Part shown: positions 24,304 to 33,835 of the stretch, one piece after another | Layout of the letters: each line of letters opens with the position of its first letter | Position numbering within the stretch: position 1 is the first letter of the stretch | From: Bin87 sp965261195 | Lineage (GTDB): Bacteria > Chloroflexota > Dehalococcoidia > Lucifugimonadales > UBA3495 | Direction: 5' to 3' | NCBI GenBank assembly: GCA_965261195.1 | Contig: OZ253455.1 | Span: forward strand, 1,364,001 to 1,428,000 | DNA length: 64,000 bases | Notes under the pieces: generated by a model | Told to the model about the DNA's origin: nothing | The model's input: only the letters and a program-made list of their open reading frames with translations | Database searches by the model: none | Translations under genes and position numbers: made by a program

Positions 24304-27300
24304 ATGAAAAGTAAAACGAGAAAGCTGATATGGTCAGCGCCCCTGGTCGCAGTGTTAGCCGTCGTGGGTGCACTGGCCATTTTCATAGCGCTGGCACCAA
24401 ACCTAGCTCAGGCCCACGATGTGCCCGGGGTGCCGACCGACTTGAGCGCAATGCCGGTTCCGGACGACACCGCTACTCCCGAAGTTGAGGGGCGGACCCA
24501 GATCAAGCTGACGTGGAAAGCTCCTTCCGGTGAAAATATGGACATCACCGGATACCGGATTGACCGGTCCAAGGAGGGCCACGTCTGGATGAAACTGGAG
24601 CCCAACAGCGGCGATCCGGACATGCTCGAATACACCGATACCGTGACGGGTTCGGCATCAGGCATGACCTACTTCTATCGCGTCTTTGCCGTCAATACCT
24701 CCGGCGTCGGCCCGATGTCCGTAATCGAAGACGGCACGACGATGCCGCTGACCGTGCCGAAGCCACCGACAAAAGTGATGGCTACAGCAGATGGCGCGAC
24801 CGCGATTGTCCTGAAGTGGATGCCTCCGGCAGACGATGGCGGGAAGGCGGTGACGAAGTATCGTATCCACATCGACCCGCCTGGCACAGACAATGCATTC
24901 CCAGCTTTGGATACTTCGGATGTAGCGGGTACCGCCGATAACGTTGTTGTCGGCGACATCTGCGAGTTCTCCGCAGACGGCGGCTATCTCCAGTACACCC
25001 ACACGAAGCGGATGGCGAATATGTCATACCGCTACCAGGTGTACGCGATCAACTCGGTAGATGTGGGCACTCCTGTGGGCACTTCTAATGGCTCTGCCGT
25101 CCGAAACGCCACCACTGGACCGAAAAAGCAACCCGACGCGCCCATGGACGTGTTGGCCGTGCAGTCGAGCTCAACGGACGTTCAGTTGTACTGGAACTGG
25201 CCGAAGAGCGATGGCGGCGCCGCCATCACCAGCTTCCGTGTTGAGGTAACCGAAAAAAGTGGTGATTGGCCGGACTCAACAGCTGCTGCGGAGACCACCG
25301 CGACAAACCTCTCAGCTGCCGATGTTTCCAAGGGAGCTTTCACCGTCGAGGCCACCGGTAACTTGGCAACCAGGGCAGGTGAGGCACACGAAGTGGCGCA
25401 CATGCACGGGTTCAACACCACTGAGAGCACCACACCCACTGGCGTAGGTAAGACTTTGTACTACCGCGTCTTCACCGTGACTGGTACTGGTCAAAACGAG
25501 ATGAGGAGCCGAAGCATCGGATCAGTCAGCGTGAAACTCGTTGGCGATGCTGATTCCGACGATGCTGTCGATCTGCCACCGATGTTGACCGCAGTGGAAG
25601 CCGGTCCACCGGCTGCCACTGATGACAAGCACGGCAATTACAGCAAGCTGGCCTTGACATGGACGAAGAACCCAGACGACAATCCCACCAGCTACCGGAT
25701 TGACTACTCGTCGGACGGGATCAAGTGGATGGAACTGGAAAAGGACACCCGCCTCGCCAAGCCCGGTGAATACACCGATGCCGCCGGCTTGAAGCCCGCA
25801 ATGGATCGACACTACCGCATCTTTGCGAAACTGGGCGGCAAATTCCGGGCAGCGACTAAATCAACACCAACATCAGGAACGGCAGGCAATGAAGGAATGA
25901 CAGGCGCTGCCATCGCCCCGGACAACGTGCGGAACATAATGGCGACGGCAAAGGGCGCTGACATGATTGAAGTGCAGTGGGAGCAGCCGATGTACGACGG
26001 CGGCGCCTCCATCACGCATTATCAGGTCCAAAAATCCGACGACGGAAACGCATGGACGGTCGCCGCACACCTTGCAGTCAAGCGCGATGCCAACTCCTGT
26101 ATGCTCGATCCCATCGGAACATGGACCGACAAAGGTTTGTCGGCCGGGGACACGATGTACTACCGGGTTTACGCTGTGAACAGTGCGAGCACGCCATCCC
26201 CCGCTGCAGATACGCTGGCGACGACGGCAGATAATGAAGCCGACCCTGAAACCGACCACGCTACCACCGGAATGGCGATGAGGCCGGACGCTCCCACGGG
26301 TCTGACTGCGGAGCTGGCAAAGGACTCGAAATTGAAGGGCGCGGGACAGCAGGGCGTTCTGGTGCTTTGGAATGCTCCCAAGGACCCGGCCGGCTCTCCA
26401 ATTTCCGGCTACCGGGTCGAGCGCAAGGTAATGGGCGAGGACGTCGATGCCTGGGTGGAGCTGGAAGCTTCCAGCAGCGCTATGCAGACCCATTACACCG
26501 ACCGCAACAAGCCGGCAGCAGGCGAGATGCGGGACTACCGGGTCGCGGCCATCAACCGGCTGGCCAACGACGCGGAAGGACTCAGCAACTGGTCTAACAT
26601 GGCCTCTATACCGGTTGGCACACACACGCACAACCAGGCTCCCACGTCCGTCGGCAAGATTACCGATATGACGGTAAGGGCAGACCAGATGTCCACCCCG
26701 CTGAACGTGTCCACGTACTTCAAGGACGCCGACCCGGACGACACGCTGACCTACTCGGCGACGTCCAGTATGACGGACTACGCCACCGTTGAGATAGGCG
26801 GCGACGACATGAATATGCTGACCATCACCGGCGTAGCAGTCGGCGAGGCCACCATCACGGTAACGGCCAACGACGGCAACGGCGGAACCGCCACGCAGAC
26901 CATCGCCGTAACAGTGACGAAGCCCAACCAGCCCCCTATGCTTATGGGTGAGCTTGACGCTGTGACGCTGACGATGGGCGACGACCCGAAGACGGTTGAC
27001 GTGTCCGTCGCGTTCTCCGACGCCGACGACGACACGCTGACCTACACGGCGACGTCCAGTAGGACGGACTACGCCACCGTCATGGTGGACGGCAGTATGG
27101 TAACCATCACCGGCGTAGCAGCCGGCGAGGCCACCATCATGGTAACGGCCACCGACCCAGCCGGAGAGATGGCCAAGCAGACCTTCATGGTAACGGTGGA
27201 AGCGGCCAACATGGCCCCCATGCCTGAGGGCAAGATTGCCGATGTGATGCTGACGGTGGACCAGATGTCCAGCACAATGGACGTTTCCGCCTACTTCACC

Positions 27301-28383
27301 GACGCTGACATGGACGACACGCTGACCTACACGGAGATGTCCAGCGATGACATGATCGCCACCGCTGAGATAGACGGCGACGACATGAACATGCTGACCA
27401 TCACCGGCGTAGCAGTCGGCATGGCCACCATCACGGTAACGGCCAACGACGGCAACGGCGGAACCGCCACGCAGACCATCGCCGTAACAGTGACGAAGCC
27501 CAACCAGCCCCCTATGCTTATGGGTGAGCTTGACGCTGTGACGCTGACGATGGGCGACGACCCGAAGACGGTTGACGTGTCCGTCGCGTTCTCCGACGCC
27601 GACGACGACACGCTGACCTACACGGCGACGTCCAGTAGGACGGACTACGCCACCGTCATGGTGGACGGCAGTATGGTAACCATCACCGGCGTAGCAGCCG
27701 GCGAGGCCACCATCATGGTAACGGCCACCGACCCAGCCGGAGAGATGGCCAAGCAGACCTTCATGGTAACGGTGGAAGCGGCCAACATGGCCCCCATGCC
27801 TGAGGGCAAGATTGCCGATGTGATGCTGACGGTGGACCAGATGTCCAGCACAATGGACGTTTCCGCCTACTTCACCGACGCTGACATGGACGACACGCTG
27901 ACCTACACGGAGATGTCCAGCGATGACATGATCGCCACCGCTGAGATAGACGGCGACGACATGAACATGCTGACCATCACCGGCGTAGCAGTCGGCATGG
28001 CCACCATCACGGTAACGGCCAACGACGGCAACGACGGAACCGCCGAGCAGACCATCATGGTAACGGTGGAAGCAGCGAGCATGGAGCTGACCGCGCCGAC
28101 GGGCGCTAAGCCGTCCCTCTTTCACACCGGCATTATCGTGAAATGGGATGTAAATTCGGCCCAAAACGCCGACCTGATCGTTGTTGCGCTGTTCAATGAA
28201 GGCGTGACGGCTCTTGCGAACATTCCCAATAACATCCATCCGATCAACCTCAAAGCGACGAACGATCCTGGCACCCACTCGTTCAACAACGTGCCGAGCG
28301 GTACGTATGAGGTGGCAGTGGCGTCTGAAAGCGATGGCGTATACAAGGTCGGCTTCGCTGACGATGTTATTACCGTACCGTAA
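24304..28383 (+). CDS. Large secreted protein with FN3 and cadherin/Ig-like repeats
   Basis: The ATG at 24304 follows the leader hairpin; the frame is open further upstream but without a site. The 1359-residue product has a signal peptide (KSKTRKL, hydrophobic core, cleavage near AQA-HD). About six fibronectin type III-like domains follow (about 40-780; PDAPTGLTAEL and YYRVYAVN-type motifs recur). Five cadherin/Ig-like repeats of about 96 residues come next (about 780-1260; MLTITGVAVGEATITVTANDGN), then a final FN3-like domain. A 576-base, two-domain segment is duplicated almost perfectly. It is probably an extracellular adhesion or matrix protein. No sortase signal or membrane anchor is seen. 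Confidence 0.8.
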   Translation: MKSKTRKLIWSAPLVAVLAVVGALAIFIALAPNLAQAHDVPGVPTDLSAMPVPDDTATPEVEGRTQIKLTWKAPSGENMDITGYRIDRSKEGHVWMKLEPNSGDPDMLEYTDTVTGSASGMTYFYRVFAVNTSGVGPMSVIEDGTTMPLTVPKPPTKVMATADGATAIVLKWMPPADDGGKAVTKYRIHIDPPGTDNAFPALDTSDVAGTADNVVVGDICEFSADGGYLQYTHTKRMANMSYRYQVYAINSVDVGTPVGTSNGSAVRNATTGPKKQPDAPMDVLAVQSSSTDVQLYWNWPKSDGGAAITSFRVEVTEKSGDWPDSTAAAETTATNLSAADVSKGAFTVEATGNLATRAGEAHEVAHMHGFNTTESTTPTGVGKTLYYRVFTVTGTGQNEMRSRSIGSVSVKLVGDADSDDAVDLPPMLTAVEAGPPAATDDKHGNYSKLALTWTKNPDDNPTSYRIDYSSDGIKWMELEKDTRLAKPGEYTDAAGLKPAMDRHYRIFAKLGGKFRAATKSTPTSGTAGNEGMTGAAIAPDNVRNIMATAKGADMIEVQWEQPMYDGGASITHYQVQKSDDGNAWTVAAHLAVKRDANSCMLDPIGTWTDKGLSAGDTMYYRVYAVNSASTPSPAADTLATTADNEADPETDHATTGMAMRPDAPTGLTAELAKDSKLKGAGQQGVLVLWNAPKDPAGSPISGYRVERKVMGEDVDAWVELEASSSAMQTHYTDRNKPAAGEMRDYRVAAINRLANDAEGLSNWSNMASIPVGTHTHNQAPTSVGKITDMTVRADQMSTPLNVSTYFKDADPDDTLTYSATSSMTDYATVEIGGDDMNMLTITGVAVGEATITVTANDGNGGTATQTIAVTVTKPNQPPMLMGELDAVTLTMGDDPKTVDVSVAFSDADDDTLTYTATSSRTDYATVMVDGSMVTITGVAAGEATIMVTATDPAGEMAKQTFMVTVEAANMAPMPEGKIADVMLTVDQMSSTMDVSAYFTDADMDDTLTYTEMSSDDMIATAEIDGDDMNMLTITGVAVGMATITVTANDGNGGTATQTIAVTVTKPNQPPMLMGELDAVTLTMGDDPKTVDVSVAFSDADDDTLTYTATSSRTDYATVMVDGSMVTITGVAAGEATIMVTATDPAGEMAKQTFMVTVEAANMAPMPEGKIADVMLTVDQMSSTMDVSAYFTDADMDDTLTYTEMSSDDMIATAEIDGDDMNMLTITGVAVGMATITVTANDGNDGTAEQTIMVTVEAASMELTAPTGAKPSLFHTGIIVKWDVNSAQNADLIVVALFNEGVTALANIPNNIHPINLKATNDPGTHSFNNVPSGTYEVAVASESDGVYKVGFADDVITVP
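26800..27951 (+). repeat. 576-base direct repeat within the secreted-protein gene
   Basis: 26800-27375 and 27376-27951 are almost identical copies (for example, TAACGGCCAACGACGGCAAC at 26861 and 27437). Each encodes two Ig-like domains (192 residues), and a third partial copy follows. This is a recent in-frame duplication. Confidence 0.85.
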
Positions 28384-28460
28384 CCAGAGGGCAGTCAGGG
28401 GTGCCTCCGGCAGGGCCGGCGGCCTCCTGACCCCGCTGGAAACGACTGAAGTTCAACGAC

Positions 28461-28477
28461 AATCTCATAAGGAGATT
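28461..28477 (+). promoter_or_regulatory. Leader hairpin covering the Shine-Dalgarno site (gene at 28485)
   Basis: AATCTC pairs with GAGATT across ATAAG. TAAGGAGA is inside the structure, 7 bases before the ATG. Confidence 0.6.
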
Positions 28478-28484
28478 CTCACAA

Positions 28485-30221
28485 ATGACTAACAAAACGA
28501 GAAAGCACATCGGGGCGGGGACGCTGGTGATGGCAGTCGCTGTCATCGGCATTCTGGCCGCGTTTCTGGTGCTGGCAAACAACCCCGGCGTCACTATGGC
28601 GCAAAGCCCACCGCCCATCGACGATCCGTGCGCGACTAAAGAAGGGCGCGCCGAAGTCATCCTGGGTGGAGGAACGTGCGACGCTCCGGGCAACGGCAAC
28701 GGCACCGGCGGCAACGGCACCGGCGGCACGATGGTAGGTGCGAATGCGCCGTCCGCGCCGATGAACGTGCGGTCCGAAGTGCTGGACAACATGATTATCG
28801 TGCGCTGGGATAAGCCGGAGAGCATCGGGCCGGCGGACTCGGAACCGGACGCGGAAATCAGCCATTACGTGATAACCCGCACCGCCTACACCAGCGACGG
28901 CAACAACCCCATCATGGCTAGTGGTGGCAAGATCATCACAAAAATGGGCAACGATGCGCGCTGGTACCGTGACCAGGGTCTGGGCTACAACACCACCTAC
29001 AGCCACACCGTGAAAGCCGTCAATATGTACACCATCGACGACGTGATGGGCAGCAGCATGGGGCCGGACTCGGCCCCGGTGACGACCACCACCGCCACCT
29101 CGGGCGGGATGCTGCATCCTGAGCTGGCGCCGCCGGGCGCGCCGATGGCTCTGAAAGCCCGTGGCTCCTGCGACGACCAGATTTCGGTCACCTGGGAAGT
29201 CCCGTCCCACGCTGGCAAGGTCCTCCCGGACACCGTGGGGTGCCCCTTGTGCGCCAACCAAACCCCCGCCCACACCGGGGGTACCAACGCCGGCATCGAG
29301 GTCAAATCCGGCACGGCGATGGTCGTCAGCTACAAGGTTGAGCGGAGCGTTGACGGCGCCGCTTGGCAGGTGCTGACCAACAAACACACGAGCCGCCAGT
29401 ACATTGACAGGGCCAACCTGGGGTATGGCAAGACCTACGCTTACCGGGTAACGGCAATGAACAACGCCCTTCTGTACGGCGAGTCAGCGAAGGCCGCGGA
29501 GACGCTGGCTGAACCGCCGGTACCGAACGTGCCGCAGTCGCCCGATGCAGACCTGCACGCTGAGGACGCTTCTAAAGTACTGTTCACGTGGGACCCGCCC
29601 CCCGGTGACTGGCGCAACATCAATGACATCAATGCCATTGATAACAAGAATCTGAGCCGGTCCCTGAAATACCACGTCGAAAGGCGGCTGGAAGGGACGG
29701 GCGATTGGAAACGACTGACCGTCGACGCAAGCGGGAACAACGACCCACAGGTTCATGAGTACCTCAACAACGTGACCAAAGCAGAGGCGCTTAGGAACAT
29801 CCAGACGCAGGCCTATCAGGACGAGGACATCCCCAAGTCCGGCAGCTACAAGTACCGGGTAGCCGCTCTGATTGACGGTTGCCTGCTATCGGCCTGGGTA
29901 GTGACTGCCCGCGAAGTGGTGGTAACGCTGGACCTCGGCCCCCCCTCCGATCTGAAAGCGACTACAGGTGCTGTACCGGGTACTGTCCTCCTGAGCTGGA
30001 AGGAGGGCCCCAACTCCACTGAGCACTGGGTTGCCGGCATCAAACAGTCCGACTGGGACGCCGGTAACTACAGCAACGTCATTTTTACCAGCGCGCAGTC
30101 CAACTCTTCGTATTCCATTACCGGGCTGGACAGCGGTGCTGAGTACGTATTCGCCGTTTCCGCCGGTCGCGGCGGCGCCTGGAGCGATTGGACTCCCCTG
30201 ACCAAAGTAACGCCCAACTAG
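28485..30221 (+). CDS. Secreted fibronectin type III domain protein
   Basis: 578 residues starting MTNKTRKHIGAGTLV, with a signal peptide and cleavage near MAQ-SPPP. A Gly/Asn/Thr linker (about 65-82) precedes four FN3-like domains (about 85-200, 205-345, 350-485, 490-578). These have typical strands such as NMIIVRWDKPES, YAYRVTAMNN and YKYRVAALIDG. The N-terminal 10 residues, leader hairpin and domain type match the genes on both sides, so the three form a family and probably an operon or regulon. It is likely an extracellular binding or matrix protein. Confidence 0.78.
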   Translation: MTNKTRKHIGAGTLVMAVAVIGILAAFLVLANNPGVTMAQSPPPIDDPCATKEGRAEVILGGGTCDAPGNGNGTGGNGTGGTMVGANAPSAPMNVRSEVLDNMIIVRWDKPESIGPADSEPDAEISHYVITRTAYTSDGNNPIMASGGKIITKMGNDARWYRDQGLGYNTTYSHTVKAVNMYTIDDVMGSSMGPDSAPVTTTTATSGGMLHPELAPPGAPMALKARGSCDDQISVTWEVPSHAGKVLPDTVGCPLCANQTPAHTGGTNAGIEVKSGTAMVVSYKVERSVDGAAWQVLTNKHTSRQYIDRANLGYGKTYAYRVTAMNNALLYGESAKAAETLAEPPVPNVPQSPDADLHAEDASKVLFTWDPPPGDWRNINDINAIDNKNLSRSLKYHVERRLEGTGDWKRLTVDASGNNDPQVHEYLNNVTKAEALRNIQTQAYQDEDIPKSGSYKYRVAALIDGCLLSAWVVTAREVVVTLDLGPPSDLKATTGAVPGTVLLSWKEGPNSTEHWVAGIKQSDWDAGNYSNVIFTSAQSNSSYSITGLDSGAEYVFAVSAGRGGAWSDWTPLTKVTPN

Positions 30222-30326
30222 CCGCATCTAGGCCAACGAGGGCAAGGAATCGAAAATGACTGGTCGGACGCACGCGGCGCGGGGCAATCGTTTCGCAAGT
30301 GCGGGCGTCCGACAGTCGGCAAAGAT

Positions 30327-30342
30327 AATCTCAAAGGAGATT
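30327..30342 (+). promoter_or_regulatory. Leader hairpin covering the Shine-Dalgarno site (gene at 30350)
   Basis: AATCTC pairs with GAGATT across AAAG. AAAGGAGA is inside the structure, 7 bases before the ATG. Confidence 0.6.
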
Positions 30343-30349
30343 CAGTCAA

Positions 30350-32932
30350 ATGAGTAACAAAACCAAAAAGCACATCTGGCCGGTGTCGCTGCTCACAGCG
30401 CTAGGCATCGTTGCGGTGCTGGCGTTGATGGCGGCTACGGTGTGGATGCCAGGCCCGGCCCAAGCGCAGAGTGGACCCTCCAATCCATTCCTCGCTACGC
30501 CAGTGCCCGGCACCACGCCTACCGGACCCGGCAATCCATTCCCCACGCCGGTGCCCGGCACCACGCCCACCGGCACCACCGGAGACATGATTACATCCGA
30601 TACCACCAGTGGTGGTGGCGCTCCCGAATTCAAGGTGGTGATTGATTCACTGCCCACAGATGGTTTGGCGGTGGGCAGCTCCATCGTGCTGTACCTGGAG
30701 GACGATTATCAGGAGCCCGAAACGATACCGGCCAGCTCGGTGTACTTCGTTGCGAAGCCGGGGAGCCCACAGACGGGGAATGGCGCCCGGGTGTACACCA
30801 CCCACGCGCCGAAAATCGACACGGGCGCTTATTTTGATGAGGACAAGAAGGACATCAGCATCAGGGTTTTCATCCCCGATATGTGCACCAGCAGCACCGT
30901 GGTCTGCCAAGGTCCCAACGGTGTCGGTGCCAAGCAAACGCTGACTATGGTGATCGAGGACGATTCCGGCATCAAGAATCCCACCGAACAGGGTATGCAC
31001 AGCGTTCTAATTGATATCTTGGGTCCTGCGGACTCAATTCCGAAAGCCGCAGACACGCTGGCGCGCAATGATGCGCTGCGTGATGCCGACAAGCTGTGTG
31101 ATGACGACCCAGCGTGTGCTGACGAGAAAATGGAGCGCCAGTTGCCGACCTGGGCGAAGATCAGCCTGTCGGACGTGGACAACGAGCGCGGCTACGAGCT
31201 GACGATCACCGGTTCCGGTTTCAACAACGGGACCAGCGCCGCGGCCTACGTCCTGAAAGCGGAGCGCGCGCCGGCCGACTGCAAGGCCCTAGTCGACGAC
31301 TCGGCATCTACCATGATCGGGAGCGGCCTGGTGGACAGCGAAGACAAAGTGTCGATTACGGCTGAAGTTACCGTGCCGTCCTTCGGCGCCGGCAATGTCA
31401 ACCAGATCTGTATGGTGGACGGTGAAAGCCGTTACTCCAGCGACATCGACGACTTCAAACTGGAGCCCTCCATCCGGGTGGTGCCCAGATCGGTCAGTTC
31501 CGGCGACACGATCAACGTTTTCGCCCAGGACTACCCGGCCGGAGCCGGCGGATTTATGGAGCTGAAGTTGGCCGGGCAGGTGGTGAACAGCGCGACCGTT
31601 AATGCGGTTGCGGTCAGGGCTACCTCTTTGACCGACGGCGCAGGCACGGCGACCTTCGACGTGCCCGGCAGCGTGGGCGGCAAGCCCTTGCAGGGCACCG
31701 TGCGCGTGGACGCCACGTGGGGCACGACCACCGAGGACGACAAGATTACGGTGGCCGGCTCTGAGTTGACCCCCAGTGAAACCGACATCCTGCCCAACCA
31801 ATCCATCACCATCTCCGGTAATGGCTACGGCTCCCAGACCTGCATCAACGTTGCCAAGATCACGCTGGACAACGTAGCACTGCAGGTGGACTCCGAGTCC
31901 ACCATCAGGTGCACGGAGGGCACTGGGGCTGACGCCACGACCTTCAATGGCGTGGAAGTTTCCAACTCCGGTCAGTTTGTCGCCACCATCACCCTGTGGC
32001 CCGACGAATCGGGCGATGCCAACCCGACGCTGATCTCGGGGTCCCACGAGTTGCGCGCAACGGACACCCAGGGCTTCACCGGTTCGAGCACCCTGGCCAT
32101 CGCTGAGCCCACGATTTCGGTGCTTCCCGACGTGGTAGGCCCGCGGGACTACGTGGTCATCAGCGGAGAGAACTGGCCGGTGGACAACACCGACAACTCC
32201 AACTCCGGCCTGATTGCGGTCGAGATCTCCGAAGGCGGTCGGGCCCGCAGTTACAGCGTGTACGCTGACAACACGGGACGGTTCACTCTCGAGCACCGCG
32301 TGTCCAAGGACGTGGCGATCCCATCTACCAACCAGGTGAAGGGCAACTACGGCGACGGAGAAATCGTGGAAGTCGGCAACTTCTCGGTGCCAGCGGCGAC
32401 CGTCACCGTAACCCCTGGCTCGGCCCAGCCGGGCGGCATGGTTAGCCTGTCGGCCACCGATATGCCGGTGTACGCTTCGGCTGACTACGTGAAGATTGGC
32501 GGGACCGTGTTCAGAGATCCGGGCGCCAACACCGACATTGACGGCAACATCACCGTCGATGACATCCTGGTTCCGGGTCTCGATCCGGGCACCTACAGCG
32601 TGGTCATCAACGTGGACGGCACCGTCGCCATAGGCGAGTTGGAAGTCCTGGCTGAAGACAGCGCAGCCGGCGCCGGCGCAGAATTGCCTGGCGCGCTGGA
32701 AGAGTTGGGCGACAGCCTGGTCCGTGTGTTCCACTTCAACGGCGTGAACAAGTCCTGGGACTTCTACGACCCGCGTGATGAGTTCGCCGAACTGAACACG
32801 CTGACCAACCTGGTCAACGGTGAGCCCTACTGGGTGCTCGTTTCGGAAGGCCAGGAGGATGTTGTGCTCAACAACAAAACTCGTACCCTCACCTGCGTGG
32901 GCGGCGATTGCTGGAACCAGCTGGTCTGGTAA
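30350..32932 (+). CDS. Large secreted protein with IPT/TIG-like domains
   Basis: 860 residues starting MSNKTKKHIWPVSLL, with a signal peptide and cleavage near AQAQ-SGP. A Pro/Thr/Gly linker repeats NPF...TPVPGTTPTG (about 44-80). Several Ig-like beta domains of IPT/TIG appearance follow (YELTITGSGFNNGT, IRVVPRSVSSGDTINVFAQDYP, ILPNQSITISGNGYG, ISVLPDVVGPRDYVVISGENWP). A C-terminal module (about 780-860) reads LVRVFHFNGVNKSWDFYDPR and ends CVGGDCWNQLVW. It is presumably an extracellular surface protein. No transmembrane anchor is seen at the C-terminus. Confidence 0.75.
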   Translation: MSNKTKKHIWPVSLLTALGIVAVLALMAATVWMPGPAQAQSGPSNPFLATPVPGTTPTGPGNPFPTPVPGTTPTGTTGDMITSDTTSGGGAPEFKVVIDSLPTDGLAVGSSIVLYLEDDYQEPETIPASSVYFVAKPGSPQTGNGARVYTTHAPKIDTGAYFDEDKKDISIRVFIPDMCTSSTVVCQGPNGVGAKQTLTMVIEDDSGIKNPTEQGMHSVLIDILGPADSIPKAADTLARNDALRDADKLCDDDPACADEKMERQLPTWAKISLSDVDNERGYELTITGSGFNNGTSAAAYVLKAERAPADCKALVDDSASTMIGSGLVDSEDKVSITAEVTVPSFGAGNVNQICMVDGESRYSSDIDDFKLEPSIRVVPRSVSSGDTINVFAQDYPAGAGGFMELKLAGQVVNSATVNAVAVRATSLTDGAGTATFDVPGSVGGKPLQGTVRVDATWGTTTEDDKITVAGSELTPSETDILPNQSITISGNGYGSQTCINVAKITLDNVALQVDSESTIRCTEGTGADATTFNGVEVSNSGQFVATITLWPDESGDANPTLISGSHELRATDTQGFTGSSTLAIAEPTISVLPDVVGPRDYVVISGENWPVDNTDNSNSGLIAVEISEGGRARSYSVYADNTGRFTLEHRVSKDVAIPSTNQVKGNYGDGEIVEVGNFSVPAATVTVTPGSAQPGGMVSLSATDMPVYASADYVKIGGTVFRDPGANTDIDGNITVDDILVPGLDPGTYSVVINVDGTVAIGELEVLAEDSAAGAGAELPGALEELGDSLVRVFHFNGVNKSWDFYDPRDEFAELNTLTNLVNGEPYWVLVSEGQEDVVLNNKTRTLTCVGGDCWNQLVW

Positions 32933-32980
32933 ATCCACCGCGCCTCCACTGACGTAAAGTCATTAGAGCACGTAAAAGCA

Positions 32981-33010
32981 CCCACCCCAAAGCGCGGGCG
33001 GCGGGGTGGG
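32981..33010 (+). other. Hairpin between surface-protein genes
   Basis: CCCACCCC (32981-32988) pairs with GGGGTGGG (33003-33010). It has no T tract; it may be a weak terminator or mRNA-stabilising stem after the gene ending at 32932. Confidence 0.4.
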
Positions 33011-33037
33011 AAACCCCCACAAGCAGGAGCAGATGAG

Positions 33038-33715
33038 ATGAAGAGAATTGGAGCGATGGCGGCGGTGGCATTGCTTGCCCTGCTGTTGGCGTTGCCCGTC
33101 GGAGCCGCAATGGCTCAGGACGGCGGCGCGACGACTGGCAACCGCCCGCCGGCAACCTTGTTCGGGATGGTAACGGCCGATGGCCTGCCCGTGCCCGAAG
33201 GAACAATGATTACCGCCATGGTTGGCGACCAGAAGGTCGGTGAAGCCGAGGTTATGGCCGGCGGTTCATATGGGCCGCTGGAACTGATGCAGCCCTCCGG
33301 CGACGACATGATGGTTACCTTCATGGTCGGCGACCGGACGTCAGCCTTCACTTACGAGTGGATGAGCGGTGGTCTGGATAACGAAATGATTACCGCGAAC
33401 CTGGCTGACGATGCGGGAGCCATCGGCCCGGACGGCCCTCCAGGCGCTCCAGGCGTCGCCGGCCCGAAAGGCGCTGACGGCGCTGACGGACCGAAAGGCG
33501 CTGACGGCGCCCAGGGGTCTCAGGGCGCGCAAGGCCCAGCGGGTGAACCCGGTCCTGCCGGCGCCGATGGCGCTGCGGGCGACCAGGGTCCCCAGGGTAA
33601 CGTGGGTGGACCTGGCAGCGCCGGTTCCATGGGCATCATCGCCCTCATCGTGGCCATCGTGGCTGCGATAATCGGCGTAATTGCCATCGTAATGGGTCGG
33701 CGTCAAACCGCCTAA
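33038..33715 (+). CDS. Collagen-like secreted membrane-anchored protein
   Basis: 225 residues: signal peptide (cleavage near AMAQ-DGG), a beta-rich domain (about 35-125, FGMVTADGLPVPEGT...VGDRTSAFTYEW), then about 20 Gly-X-Y triplets (about 128-190, GPDGPPGAPGVAGPKGADG...). A C-terminal membrane helix (about 197-219) and the positive tail GRRQTA follow. The layout is that of an extracellular collagen-like stalk anchored in the cytoplasmic membrane. GGAG lies about 9 bases before the ATG, and a strong terminator follows. The N-terminal domain resembles a segment of the proteins at 35578 and 45270. Confidence 0.82.
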   Translation: MKRIGAMAAVALLALLLALPVGAAMAQDGGATTGNRPPATLFGMVTADGLPVPEGTMITAMVGDQKVGEAEVMAGGSYGPLELMQPSGDDMMVTFMVGDRTSAFTYEWMSGGLDNEMITANLADDAGAIGPDGPPGAPGVAGPKGADGADGPKGADGAQGSQGAQGPAGEPGPAGADGAAGDQGPQGNVGGPGSAGSMGIIALIVAIVAAIIGVIAIVMGRRQTA

Positions 33716-33737
33716 CCGTTGCAGACCGAACCTGAAG

Positions 33738-33769
33738 CCCCCGCCGATTCGGTTCGGCGGGGGTTTTTT
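33738..33769 (+). terminator. Rho-independent terminator after collagen-like gene
   Basis: CCCCCGCCGA pairs perfectly with TCGGCGGGGG across TTCGGT and is followed by TTTTTT. Confidence 0.92.
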
Positions 33770-33801
33770 GTTGGGGCGAGGGTGGCTGGTAAGAAGGTGG
33801 C

Positions 33802-33810
33802 TGGTATAAT
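33802..33810 (+). promoter_or_regulatory. Extended -10 promoter of family B copy 1
   Basis: TGGTATAAT is a consensus extended -10 element. It lies 11 bases before GGAGG and 26 bases before the TTG start. Copies 2 and 3 lack it, as the duplicated segment begins just downstream of it. Confidence 0.6.
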
Positions 33811-33835
33811 GCGCCCATAGCGGAGGATACCAAAG

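Noticed and set aside
25873..28278. 801-residue leftward open frame opposite the FN3/Ig-like protein
   Set aside because: Its internal repeats mirror those of the sense gene and it has no start site or recognisable domain.
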